NCBI RefSeq assembly: GCF_050107715.1
Contig: NZ_JBNILN010000012.1
Span: forward strand, 29,639 to 93,638
Direction: 5' to 3'
DNA from: Metabacillus_B sp050107715
GTDB taxonomy: Bacteria > Bacillota > Bacilli > Bacillales > Bacillaceae
DNA length: 64,000 nucleotides
A program made the position numbers and the translations under genes. Below the pieces are notes generated by a model that did not search any database, had not been told where the DNA came from, and saw only the letters and a program-made list of their open reading frames with translations. Shown in pieces: positions 53,001 to 60,661 of the stretch (position 1 is its first letter; each line of letters starts with the position of its first letter).

Positions 53001-53158
53001 GAATGGCCCGTATTTGCTCAAAGTTGGCCCGCAACCGGGTGAAGTTGGCCCGTATTTGCTCAAAGTTGGCCCGCAACCGGCTGAAGTTGGCCCGTATTTG
53101 CTCAAAGTTGGCCCGCAACCGGCAGAAGTTGGCCCGTAACCAGTCAAAGCTGGCCCGA
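53001..53158. repeat. GGCCCG 21-bp tandem repeat array, eight units
   Basis: GGCCCG recurs at 53005, 53026, 53047, 53068, 53089, 53110, 53131 and 53152, exactly 21 bp apart. Two 21-bp subunits alternate: AGTTGGCCCGTATTTGCTCAA and AGTTGGCCCGCAACCGGNTGA, giving a 42-bp higher-order unit. There is no credible coding frame. Confidence 0.9.
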
Positions 53159-53165
53159 ATCTATT

Positions 53166-53193
53166 AAAAAGTCCGGCTCAATTAGAAGCCGGC
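53166..53193 (-). terminator. Terminator of gsaB
   Basis: CCGGCT/AGCCGG around an 8-base loop; on the minus strand it runs into ACTTTTTAA. Confidence 0.75.
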
Positions 53194-53202
53194 CGGTTCT
53201 GA

Positions 53203-54495
53203 TTATTTACTAAGTGCTTTGAATGCTTTTTCTACAGCTTCCAGTGTCTGGCGGATATCTTGTTCCGTATGTTCAGTCGTCAGGAACCACGCTTCGTATT
53301 TAGAAGGGGCTAAATTGATTCCCTGATGGAGCATTTCTTTAAAGAAGCGGGCGAACATCTCGCCATCTGTGTTTTCGGCCTGCTCGTAGTTTTCTACTTT
53401 TTCATCTGTAAAGTAGATGGTGAGGGCCCCTTTCAGACGATTTACTGTAATTGTGACTTTATGTTCAGCAGCAGCTTTTAAGATGCCTTCCTCAAGGATC
53501 GCACCAAGCCGGTCCAGCTCTTCATAGACGCCTTCCTGTTCCAATACTTCCAGACAGGCAATTCCTGAAAGGATGGAAGCAGGGTTGCCGGCCATTGTTC
53601 CGGCCTGATAGGCAGGGCCGAGCGGAGCGACTGTTTCCATAATTTCTTTTTTGCCTCCATAAGCACCGATTGGAAGCCCGCCCCCGATGATTTTTCCGAG
53701 TGCGGTTAAATCCGGGGCAACACCGAGCATATCCTGTGCTCCGCCATACATGAACCGGAATGCTGTAATGACTTCATCGTAAATGACAAGTGCGCCTGCA
53801 TCATGTGTGATTTCATTTACTTGTTCCAGGAATCCGGGATGCGGCTCAACAATTCCGAAGTTGCCGACAATCGGTTCTACGAGGACCGCTGCGATTTCGC
53901 TTCCCCATTTTTTCATCGCCTCCCGGAACGGCTCAATGTCGTTAAACGGAACGGTGATGACTTCCTGTGCAATGCTTTTTGGCACGCCTGCCGAATCAGG
54001 TGTTCCTAGGGTTGCCGGCCCTGAGCCTGCGGCTACAAGCACAAGGTCGGAGTGGCCGTGGTAGCAGCCGGCAAATTTAATCACCTTATCCCTGCCTGTG
54101 TAGGCACGGGCTACACGGATGGTGGTCATGACCGCCTCTGTTCCGGAATTGACGAAACGCACCTTCTCCATGTTCGGCATGGCTTTCTTCAGCTTCTTGG
54201 CAAAGTCGATTTCGTATGGAGTAGGGGTTCCGAACAGAACCCCGTTTTCAGCTGCTTTTGAAATGGCTTTTGTAATATGCGGATGGGCGTGGCCGGTAAT
54301 GATCGGCCCATAGGCTGCCAGGTAATCTATGTATTTGTTTCCGTCGACGTCCCAGAAGTGTGCCCCTTTTCCTCTCTCCATAACAACAGGGGCTCCGCCG
54401 CCGACAGCTTTATAGGATCGGGAAGGGCTGTTTACGCCTCCGACTATATGTTCAAGTGCTTCTTTTTGAAGTTCTTCAGATTTGGTGAATTGCAT
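53203..54495 (-). CDS. gsaB: Glutamate-1-semialdehyde 2,1-aminomutase GsaB
   Basis: 430 residues. It converts glutamate-1-semialdehyde to 5-aminolevulinate for heme synthesis. The PLP Lys268 is in TALGKIIGGG, Asp240 in VIYDEV, and NSGTEAVMTTIRVAR (116-130) binds PLP. Length and sequence match the HemL family; the gene position (near ygaE, bcp and perR) identifies it as gsaB, the second aminomutase of Bacillus. Its RBS AGGAGG is inside a perfect 16-bp hairpin (54501-54550), so translation may be regulated. Confidence 0.93.
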   Translation of the reverse strand: MQFTKSEELQKEALEHIVGGVNSPSRSYKAVGGGAPVVMERGKGAHFWDVDGNKYIDYLAAYGPIITGHAHPHITKAISKAAENGVLFGTPTPYEIDFAKKLKKAMPNMEKVRFVNSGTEAVMTTIRVARAYTGRDKVIKFAGCYHGHSDLVLVAAGSGPATLGTPDSAGVPKSIAQEVITVPFNDIEPFREAMKKWGSEIAAVLVEPIVGNFGIVEPHPGFLEQVNEITHDAGALVIYDEVITAFRFMYGGAQDMLGVAPDLTALGKIIGGGLPIGAYGGKKEIMETVAPLGPAYQAGTMAGNPASILSGIACLEVLEQEGVYEELDRLGAILEEGILKAAAEHKVTITVNRLKGALTIYFTDEKVENYEQAENTDGEMFARFFKEMLHQGINLAPSKYEAWFLTTEHTEQDIRQTLEAVEKAFKALSK

Positions 54496-54500
54496 ACATC

Positions 54501-54550
54501 ATCCTCCTAAAAAAGTTTGCTCTCTCATTCTAGCACTTTTTTAGGAGGAT
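54501..54550 (-). promoter_or_regulatory. Perfect 16-bp hairpin sequestering the gsaB ribosome-binding site
   Basis: On the minus strand the arm ATCCTCCTAAAAAAGT pairs perfectly with ACTTTTTTAGGAGGAT across an 18-base loop. The 3' arm contains AGGAGG, 7 bases ahead of the gsaB ATG. If transcripts enter from the upstream clpP gene, the gsaB Shine-Dalgarno would be covered. The loop contains no T-run after the stem, so simple termination is less likely than translational control or partial termination. Confidence 0.75.
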
Positions 54551-54560
54551 TACTGTTCAC

Positions 54561-55139
54561 CTACTTGGTAATGATTTCATCGACAATGCCGTATTTAAGC
54601 GCTTCTGCAGCAGTCATGAAGTAATCGCGGTCTGAGTCTCTTGCCACTTTTTCCATTGGCTGACCAGTCTTTTCTGCAATTTTTTCATTGATGATCTGCT
54701 TTGTGTGCAGCAGCCGCTTCGCGGTAATTTCAATATCGGATGCCTGGCCGCGTGCACCGCCAAGCGGCTGATGGATCATGACCTCGCTGTTCGGAAGCGC
54801 GTACCTTTTTCCTTTTTTTCCTGAAAGCAGCAGCATCGCTCCCATGGAAGCTGCCATTCCTATGCAAATCGTCTTCACATCCGGCTGAATATAGTCCATT
54901 GTGTCAATGATCGCAAATCCCGCGGTGATGGAGCCGCCAGGACTGTTTATATAGAGAGAAATATCTTTTTCCGGGTCCTCAGAGGCTAAAAACAGCAGCT
55001 GGGCTACAATGCTGTTGGCCGTGTGATCATTTATCTCATCACCGATCATAATAATCCGGTCCTTCAGCAGTCTTGAATAAATGTCATAGGATCGTTCGCC
55101 AAGCTTTGATTGCTCCACCACATAAGGGATAATATTCAT
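54561..55139 (-). CDS. clpP: ClpP-family serine protease (paralogue)
   Basis: About 192 residues from ATG 55139, preceded by TGGAGGAACACATA. The catalytic triad is Ser98 (GMAASMGA), His123 (MIHQPLGG) and Asp172. The NSPGGSITAG oxyanion region is intact, so an active peptidase is predicted. ClpP forms tetradecamers gated by Clp ATPases. Its position after an ECF sigma gene, 17 bases downstream, rather than near the usual clpP context, marks it as a secondary paralogue. Confidence 0.9.
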   Translation of the reverse strand: MNIIPYVVEQSKLGERSYDIYSRLLKDRIIMIGDEINDHTANSIVAQLLFLASEDPEKDISLYINSPGGSITAGFAIIDTMDYIQPDVKTICIGMAASMGAMLLLSGKKGKRYALPNSEVMIHQPLGGARGQASDIEITAKRLLHTKQIINEKIAEKTGQPMEKVARDSDRDYFMTAAEALKYGIVDEIITK

Positions 55140-55156
55140 TATGTGTTCCTCCATTT

Positions 55157-55759
55157 TTATGCGGCTATTTTTGCCATCGGGCCGCTTGATTGTTTCGGAA
55201 CAAGGGTCAGCAGCTTTAATAGAGGCTGCGGATTTTCTTCGGTCAGAGTCCGGCTGATGGCAGCAGCCAATTCTTCATCCAAATCCGCAGGGTCCTCCCT
55301 CATCGTGTGCTGTCTCGCTCTGAATAAAAGGGCTTTTACAGCAGGCAGGGTCAATCCAGTCAGTTCTGCGATTTCTTCATTTTTAAAAAGCAAAGCTTCC
55401 TTTAGTACGAAGACCGCTGCCTGCTTCACTGACATCACAGAGGCTACCCACTCACTGAGCTCTGCGGCTTTGCTCTCCATTATTTCTTCGACACGATCAT
55501 CTGGTGTAAATCCAGTTATCACCCGTTTTTGCTTACGGAAACAGTCGATGTGCAAATGCTGTGCGGCTTTATTGTAAAATGCTTGAGGCAGATCGTTCGA
55601 AAGGTCATTATTTTTTTCCAGAATCCTGCAGATTGTTGCCTGGGCTAAGTCCTCGGCATCCCATTTATTACGGGTCAGCATCAAACAGTATTTGTATAGG
55701 GAAAGATATATTTCATTAAAGTCTTTCTTTCCAAAACGGGCAGCGCTGCTTTTGGCCAT
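55157..55759 (-). CDS. ECF-type RNA polymerase sigma factor
   Basis: About 200 residues from ATG 55759, with AAGGAG 8 bases upstream. Region 2 is seen in YLSLYKYCLMLTRNKWDAED and LAQATICRILE (about 20-48), and region 4 in KNEEIAELTGLTLPAVKALL and FRARQHTM (about 125-155). A 45-residue C-terminal extension follows, as in some ECFs that carry built-in control. No anti-sigma gene is adjacent; instead clpP follows directly, suggesting that ClpP is the main target or a control device. A perfect 14-bp palindrome lies in the leader. Confidence 0.82.
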   Translation of the reverse strand: MAKSSAARFGKKDFNEIYLSLYKYCLMLTRNKWDAEDLAQATICRILEKNNDLSNDLPQAFYNKAAQHLHIDCFRKQKRVITGFTPDDRVEEIMESKAAELSEWVASVMSVKQAAVFVLKEALLFKNEEIAELTGLTLPAVKALLFRARQHTMREDPADLDEELAAAISRTLTEENPQPLLKLLTLVPKQSSGPMAKIAA

Positions 55760-55773
55760 CGTTTTCACTCCTT

Positions 55774-55787
55774 AAAGGTGCACCTTT
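55774..55787. promoter_or_regulatory. 14-bp perfect palindrome in the sigma-clpP leader
   Basis: AAAGGTGCACCTTT lies just upstream of the AAGGAG ribosome-binding site of the sigma factor gene. It could be a repressor operator or, in RNA, a hairpin near the start site. Confidence 0.55.
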
Positions 55788-55924
55788 GTATAATAAACGG
55801 CTGGGAGGATCAAAAGGATACGGGTATCAGCAATTTATTCTTTCCTTAGAAGATGAATTCCTTCAAAGTTTGGGGGATATAAGCTACACTATCTTTGGCA
55901 GTCATTATGAAGGGAACGTGCAAA

Positions 55925-56950
55925 ATGAAAAATGTCATTGAAACTGAAGGCCTTCGAAAAGAATTTAAAGCGTACTCCAGCAGGGAAGGCTTAGGGGGCG
56001 CTTTTAGAGATTTATTCACCAGGAATTATAAGGTGATCCGGGCTGTCGACGATCTTTCATTTACGATTAAGCAGGGGGAGATGGTCGGTTATATTGGTGA
56101 AAACGGAGCAGGAAAATCCACTTCGATTAAAATGCTGACCGGCATTCTGAACCCCACGGCCGGAACGGTGAGAGTTAATGGGATGGATCCCCATAGACAG
56201 CGTGAAAAATTTGTGAGCTCCATCGGGGTTGTATTTGGACAGCGATCCCAGCTATGGTGGGATATCGCCGTGCAGGAATCATTCCGATTGCTGAAAAAAG
56301 TGTACAAAGTGTCCGATGAGGATTACAAAAATCATATGGGGCATGTCATCGAGTCCCTTGATATCGGGCCGCTCCTTGATAAGCCGGTAAGAAAGCTGTC
56401 TCTTGGGCAAAGGATGAGGTGCGAGCTTGCTGCGGCACTCATTCATAACCCGCCGCTCCTTTTTTTAGACGAGCCGACCATCGGATTGGATGTTCTCGTA
56501 AAACTGAAAATCCGCCAGTTTTTAAAGGAAATGAACGAAAAATATAAAACGACCATCCTCCTCACTACCCATGATTTATCAGACATTGAAGCTCTGTGTG
56601 AGCGGGTGATTATGCTCGATAATGGAAAGATCATATACGACGGGGCGCTCGCCCATCTTCGCCAGGACTTCGGTGAGGGAAAAAAAATCGAGTTTCAATT
56701 CAGTGAGCCTGTGGATTCCGCATCTCTTAAGGAGCTGTCAGAGGAGCTGGACGTTTTTTGGCAGCAAAACAGTGAAAATAGCTGGACTGCTCTGCTTACA
56801 GCTCAGGAAGCGGGTATGTCCGAGCTGATCGGCCGCGTAGTCGGAGCGAAGAAAGTACTGGATATGAGCATCCACGAAGTTTCTACAGAAGAAATCATCC
56901 GTCAAATTTATGAAAGAGGCTATCAGCCTGAGAAGAGAGTTTTGACATGA
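55925..56950 (+). CDS. ABC-2 exporter ATPase
   Basis: About 341 residues from ATG 55925 with GAAGGGAACG upstream. Walker A GENGAGKST (residues about 60-68), signature LSLGQRMRCELAAA, Walker B LLFLDEPTIGLD and a C-terminal regulatory domain of about 80 residues are present. The signature with LSLGQ instead of LSGGQ is normal in this subfamily (NatA/daunorubicin type). It forms one exporter with the next two genes. Substrate unknown. Confidence 0.9.
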   Translation: MKNVIETEGLRKEFKAYSSREGLGGAFRDLFTRNYKVIRAVDDLSFTIKQGEMVGYIGENGAGKSTSIKMLTGILNPTAGTVRVNGMDPHRQREKFVSSIGVVFGQRSQLWWDIAVQESFRLLKKVYKVSDEDYKNHMGHVIESLDIGPLLDKPVRKLSLGQRMRCELAAALIHNPPLLFLDEPTIGLDVLVKLKIRQFLKEMNEKYKTTILLTTHDLSDIEALCERVIMLDNGKIIYDGALAHLRQDFGEGKKIEFQFSEPVDSASLKELSEELDVFWQQNSENSWTALLTAQEAGMSELIGRVVGAKKVLDMSIHEVSTEEIIRQIYERGYQPEKRVLT

Positions 56951-56965
56951 GGCGGGTGCGAAATT

Positions 56966-57757
56966 ATGGATAAGTACATGGAAATGGTCCGCATCCGCTT
57001 TTTGATGATGCTTGCCTACAGAACCAACTACTACAGCGGGATCCTCATCTACAGCATCAATATTGGCGCCTACTTTTTCCTCTGGTCGGCCATTTACGGG
57101 GATAAAGCAGATATTCAGGGCCTCAGCGTCCTGCAGATGTCAACCTATGTAGCAGTCGCCTGGATGGCAAGAGCTTTTTATTTTAATAACATTGACAGAG
57201 AAATTGCTCTGGAAATCAAGGAAGGCAAGGTAGCTGTGGAGCTGCTCCGTCCTTATCACTACCTTGGAATGAAAACGATGCAGGCGTTTGGTGAAGGTGT
57301 CTTCCGGCTGCTGTTCTTCTCGATGCCGGGTATGATTTTCATTGCATTCGTATTTCCGCTTGAGTTTCCGGGGGGAGCGTCCACGTGGGCCTTCTTCGCC
57401 TTGTCACTTGTGTTCAGTTTCATCATCAATACCCAAATCAATTTGCTTACCGGAATCATGACGTTCTTTCTATTTAATAATGACGGGCTGATCCGGGCAA
57501 AAAGAGTAGCGGTGGATTTGTTTTCAGGCCTGCTGCTTCCAATCAGCTTTTACCCGGGCTGGGCACAGAATGTGATGCAGTATTTTCCGTTCCAGGCGAT
57601 CAGCTATGTTCCGAATATGATTTTTACGGAAGCGTATAAAGGAAATGAGCTGTTCCAGGCTATTCTTTATCAGGGAATCTGGGCCCTGCTCCTCCTCATT
57701 CCGATCCAGCTGCTGTGGATACTGGCAAAAAAGCAAATGGTCATCCAGGGAGGGTAA
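56966..57757 (+). CDS. ABC-2 type permease (first)
   Basis: 263 residues with about six transmembrane helices; starts at ATG 56966 after GAGGCGGGTGCG. The sequence AYRTNYYSGILIYSI is typical of the permease partner in the DUF990-type exporter. Its stop is 3 bases before the start of the next permease. Together with the ATPase it forms an exporter. Confidence 0.85.
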   Translation: MDKYMEMVRIRFLMMLAYRTNYYSGILIYSINIGAYFFLWSAIYGDKADIQGLSVLQMSTYVAVAWMARAFYFNNIDREIALEIKEGKVAVELLRPYHYLGMKTMQAFGEGVFRLLFFSMPGMIFIAFVFPLEFPGGASTWAFFALSLVFSFIINTQINLLTGIMTFFLFNNDGLIRAKRVAVDLFSGLLLPISFYPGWAQNVMQYFPFQAISYVPNMIFTEAYKGNELFQAILYQGIWALLLLIPIQLLWILAKKQMVIQGG

Positions 57758-57760
57758 GCC

Positions 57761-58546
57761 ATGTATTACGTATCCATGTTTATTCAATATGCAGGACAAT
57801 ATTTGAAAACAAGATTGCAGTACCGAGCCGATGTATTGGTTGAAATCCTGTCAGATTTCCTTTTCCAGGCAGTCAACCTGATCTTCATCCTTGTCGTATT
57901 CGGCCATACGCAGTCGCTGGTTGGGTGGAGCCAGGATGAGATCATCTTTATTTATGGATTTTTTCTCATTCCGTTTGCCGTATTCGGGGCATTTTTCAAC
58001 ATATGGGATTTTAATGAACGATATATTGTAAAGGGGGAAATGGACCGGATCTTAACAAGGCCAATCCACAGCCTGTTTCAGGTGACGCTTGAAAGGATGG
58101 AGCTTGAATCCCTTTTCGGAGCGGTCACGGGGTTTGCCGTTATGATGTATGCAGGCTTCCGGCTTGACCTGCCATTTTACTGGCATGACCCCTTTGTATT
58201 CCTTCTTTTTATCATAGGAGGGGTATTTGTTTACGCAGGTATTTTTATTATGATTGCAAGCATCAGCTTTTACTCAGACTCCAGGACATCCATCATGCCG
58301 ATGATGTACAATATCGGCAACTACGGGCGGTATCCTGTTGATATCTACAATAAAGCGATCCGGTTTGTTCTGACCTGGGTACTGCCTTTTGCCTTTGTCG
58401 GAATGTATCCGGCTGCCTACTTCTTGAGAAAAGAGGAATGGTATGGCTACGCGTTTTTAACTCCGGTCGTTGGCGCTGTGTTCTTCGCAATAGCAGTGTT
58501 TGTATGGAACCAGGGCGTTAAGCAGTACCGGGGAGCCGGGAACTAG
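57761..58546 (+). CDS. ABC-2 type permease (second, DUF990-like)
   Basis: 261 residues, six helices; ATG 57761 preceded by GGGAGGGTAAGCC. GEMDRILTRPIHSLFQV (around 91-107) is the conserved cytoplasmic loop of this family. The two permeases probably heterodimerise. Substrate cannot be assigned. Confidence 0.85.
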   Translation: MYYVSMFIQYAGQYLKTRLQYRADVLVEILSDFLFQAVNLIFILVVFGHTQSLVGWSQDEIIFIYGFFLIPFAVFGAFFNIWDFNERYIVKGEMDRILTRPIHSLFQVTLERMELESLFGAVTGFAVMMYAGFRLDLPFYWHDPFVFLLFIIGGVFVYAGIFIMIASISFYSDSRTSIMPMMYNIGNYGRYPVDIYNKAIRFVLTWVLPFAFVGMYPAAYFLRKEEWYGYAFLTPVVGAVFFAIAVFVWNQGVKQYRGAGN

Positions 58547-58663
58547 GCTCGTGCAGACACGGATGCGAATCGAGAAATTCAGGGACCGTCTGAATCCGGA
58601 GAACAATTGAAAAGAGCTTTCAAGCAGAATGGTACTGAGCAAACATGGAAAGGAGCGCCCGCC

Positions 58664-58762
58664 ATGGCCAGGAAAAAAGAACAGTCAAAGGAAGATCCTA
58701 AAAAAGCTCCTGAATGGGAAAAGCTGTACAAGCTGATCGGCAAAAAGGTTAAAAAGAGATAG
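58664..58762 (+). CDS. Very small basic protein
   Basis: A 32-residue protein, starting MARKKEQSKEDPKKAPEWEK and ending in KKVKKR, from ATG 58664 with AAAGGAG 9 bases upstream. It is highly charged. It lies between the ABC exporter and a good terminator. Function unknown; the good RBS and the terminator right after it argue that it is real. Confidence 0.6.
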   Translation: MARKKEQSKEDPKKAPEWEKLYKLIGKKVKKR

Positions 58763-58773
58763 CAAGGATTGGC

Positions 58774-58805
58774 AAGACCGGCTGCTGGAATGGCCGGTCT
58801 TTGAT
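58774..58805 (+). terminator. Terminator of the small basic protein gene
   Basis: AAGACCGGC/GCCGGTCTT with a 10-base loop and a short T stretch. Confidence 0.85.
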
Positions 58806-58867
58806 TTATACATAAAAAGCCGTCCCTCCTGCATATACATTTAAAAAGGACAATCATGGAGGGTCCG

Positions 58868-59275
58868 ATGGAAATTCTGATGGCCATAGCTACCATTGTC
58901 TGTTTGCTGATGTCTGTGAGAATCACGGCAAAAACGTTTGCTGAACAGCAATTCCTTTCCCGCGAGACGATTGTCGTGATCGCGTTTTTATATTTATCGA
59001 TTTTAATAGGGTTTGCAATGCTGTACCTTCTTTTTATTCAAACGGGTCAGGGTGTGCTGACCCAGGGCAATGAACCAATTGTAGGTGATTACCTTGAGCA
59101 TCTGAATACAAGCCTTTATTTCAGCGCGGTCACCCTTTTTTCTGTTGGCTACGGGGAAATAATTCCGGTAGGAGCAGGGAGGCTGCTGGCTGTAATCGAA
59201 GCGCTGGTCGGCTATATGCTCCCTGTTATTTTAGTGGCGAGGACAGTGCTTGAAATTGATAAAAACGCGAAATAG
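58868..59275 (+). CDS. Two-helix potassium channel subunit (second)
   Basis: About 135 residues from ATG 58868; GGAGGG lies 5 bases upstream. It has three hydrophobic segments with the pore loop SAVTLFSVGYGEIIPVG, where VGYGE is the K+ filter. It is distinct from the one at 6766. A regulatory RCK domain is absent. Located directly upstream of bcp. Confidence 0.82.
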   Translation: MEILMAIATIVCLLMSVRITAKTFAEQQFLSRETIVVIAFLYLSILIGFAMLYLLFIQTGQGVLTQGNEPIVGDYLEHLNTSLYFSAVTLFSVGYGEIIPVGAGRLLAVIEALVGYMLPVILVARTVLEIDKNAK

Positions 59276-59335
59276 TTGTACGAACTCCTTCTTTTGGGTA
59301 CGCTCTAAATAGTTATTATATTTGGAGGGGAAAAC

Positions 59336-59806
59336 ATGAGTATTGAAGTTGGAGTTCAAGCTCCTGAATTTGAACTGAATGCAGCCGGCAGCGAAAAGGT
59401 TAGGCTGTCCGATTACAGAGGGAAATATGTAGTTCTTTATTTTTATCCAAAGGACATGACACCAGGATGCACCACGCAGGCCTGTGATTTCCGCGACCGC
59501 CACAATGAATTTTCTGATGTTAATGCGGTGATTCTCGGTGTGAGCCCGGATCCTGCAGATAAGCATGATAAATTCAGAGACAAATATGATCTTCCTTTTC
59601 ATCTGCTTGCCGATGAGGATCATAAAGTATCGGAAGCATATGGTGTCTGGAAGCTGAAAAAGAACTTCGGAAAAGAATACATGGGTATTGAACGCTCTAC
59701 TTTTATTATCAACCCTGAAGGCAAGATCATTAAAGAATGGAAAAAAGTCAAAGTGAAGGACCATGTGGAGGAAGCTCTGGAATTTATAAAGAGCGAGTCT
59801 AATTAA
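59336..59806 (+). CDS. bcp: Thioredoxin-dependent peroxiredoxin, Bcp type (YgaF)
   Basis: 156 residues from ATG 59336, RBS TTGGAGGGG. Peroxidatic Cys45 and resolving Cys50 occur in TPGCTTQACDF, the atypical 2-Cys Bcp arrangement. It reduces peroxides in the cytoplasm with thioredoxin. In B. subtilis ygaF (bcp) lies next to perR; here DinB and SPFH genes intervene. Confidence 0.93.
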   Translation: MSIEVGVQAPEFELNAAGSEKVRLSDYRGKYVVLYFYPKDMTPGCTTQACDFRDRHNEFSDVNAVILGVSPDPADKHDKFRDKYDLPFHLLADEDHKVSEAYGVWKLKKNFGKEYMGIERSTFIINPEGKIIKEWKKVKVKDHVEEALEFIKSESN

Positions 59807-59813
59807 TATGGCT

Positions 59814-59844
59814 AAGCCTGGGAGACTGGTTCTCAGGCTTTTTA
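59814..59844 (+). terminator. Terminator of bcp
   Basis: AAGCCTGGGAG/CTCAGGCTT stem with a 7-base loop and TTTTTATTA. Confidence 0.85.
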
Positions 59845-59937
59845 TTATTAAATTCCACAACTAAAATGGAAAAATGGAAGGAATTCCTTGCGCATAAAAC
59901 GAATTGGTATAACGTGAACAGTCAGGAGGCGATTTTG

Positions 59938-60459
59938 ATGGAGAACCATCCGAAAAAGCTTTATGAATACAATTTTTGGGCACATCAGCGGATTTTGGAC
60001 CATTTAAAGACCTTGCCTCATGAAATCTTCAATAAGGAAATAAAAAGTACCTTTCCCTCTGTTTCTGCGACGATGGTTCATATCTATGCAACTGAATATT
60101 TATGGCTTCTAGTGCTGGAAGGAAGGGAAATGGAGGCTGCGATGAATGAGGCCATTAACCTTCGCGAAAAACTTGGAGAACAATCGTTGAGTGAGATTGA
60201 AAAGGAATTCCAGGGATTAAACGCTCGTTTTCAAAGGTTCTTTGACTGCAATTCTGACTTGGAAAAGAAAATTATTATTAACAATCCATACGCCGGTAAA
60301 AGAGAAACCAGTCTGGCAGAAATCGTCTTTCATATCGTAAATCACAGCACGTATCACAGAGGCAACATTTCAGCAATGCTGCATCAGCTGGATAAATCCT
60401 CCCTAATGACTGATTACGTATATTATTGGTATAGTGATCAGCTTCTTCCTAATAATTAA
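59938..60459 (+). CDS. DinB family protein
   Basis: About 173 residues from ATG 59938 after CAGGAGGCGATTTTG. A four-helix bundle with the DinB metal ligands His in ATMVHIYATEYLW (about 44-56) and the HxxxH of NHSTYHRGNIS (about 141-151). DinB-superfamily proteins act as thiol transferases or metal-dependent enzymes; the substrate is unknown. A terminator follows. Confidence 0.85.
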   Translation: MENHPKKLYEYNFWAHQRILDHLKTLPHEIFNKEIKSTFPSVSATMVHIYATEYLWLLVLEGREMEAAMNEAINLREKLGEQSLSEIEKEFQGLNARFQRFFDCNSDLEKKIIINNPYAGKRETSLAEIVFHIVNHSTYHRGNISAMLHQLDKSSLMTDYVYYWYSDQLLPNN

Positions 60460-60460
60460 A

Positions 60461-60492
60461 GAGAACCGGATGCATTGGCGTCCGGTTCTTAT
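60461..60492. terminator. Bidirectional terminator between DinB and the RHH gene
   Basis: AAGAGAACCGGA/TCCGGTTCTT stem with a 10-base loop between convergent genes. Confidence 0.85.
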
Positions 60493-60650
60493 CATTCTTC
60501 TTCTTTTTTGCCGCGACCAGCGCGCTTAACCGCTTCCTTCAGAATAATTTCGATCTGGGCATTTACACTTCGAATTTCATCGTCTGCCCATTTTTCCAAA
60601 GCCTTGTAGAGCTCTGGATCGATTCTTAAAGGGAAGTTTTTTCGCTTCAT
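60492..60650 (-). CDS. Ribbon-helix-helix (Arc-like) small DNA-binding protein
   Basis: 52 residues, MKRKNFPLRIDPELYKALEK, then WADDEIRSVNAQIEIILKEA. RKNFPLRIDPELY is the beta strand of Arc/MetJ-type repressors and SVNAQIEIIL the second helix. It lies 12 bases downstream of the SPFH gene on the same strand, a recurrent pairing (SPFH plus Arc-like protein) in Bacilli, so it is likely its regulator or partner. Confidence 0.83.
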   Translation of the reverse strand: MKRKNFPLRIDPELYKALEKWADDEIRSVNAQIEIILKEAVKRAGRGKKEEE

Positions 60651-60661
60651 TTCATCACAAC

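Noticed and set aside
52938..53147. Minus-strand frame with repeated GPTSAGCGPTLSKY
   Set aside because: It is the trivial translation of the 21-bp DNA repeat, whose period is a multiple of 3.
53001..53158. Possible CRISPR array
   Set aside because: Repeat units are contiguous at 21 bp with no unique spacers, and no cas genes are present.
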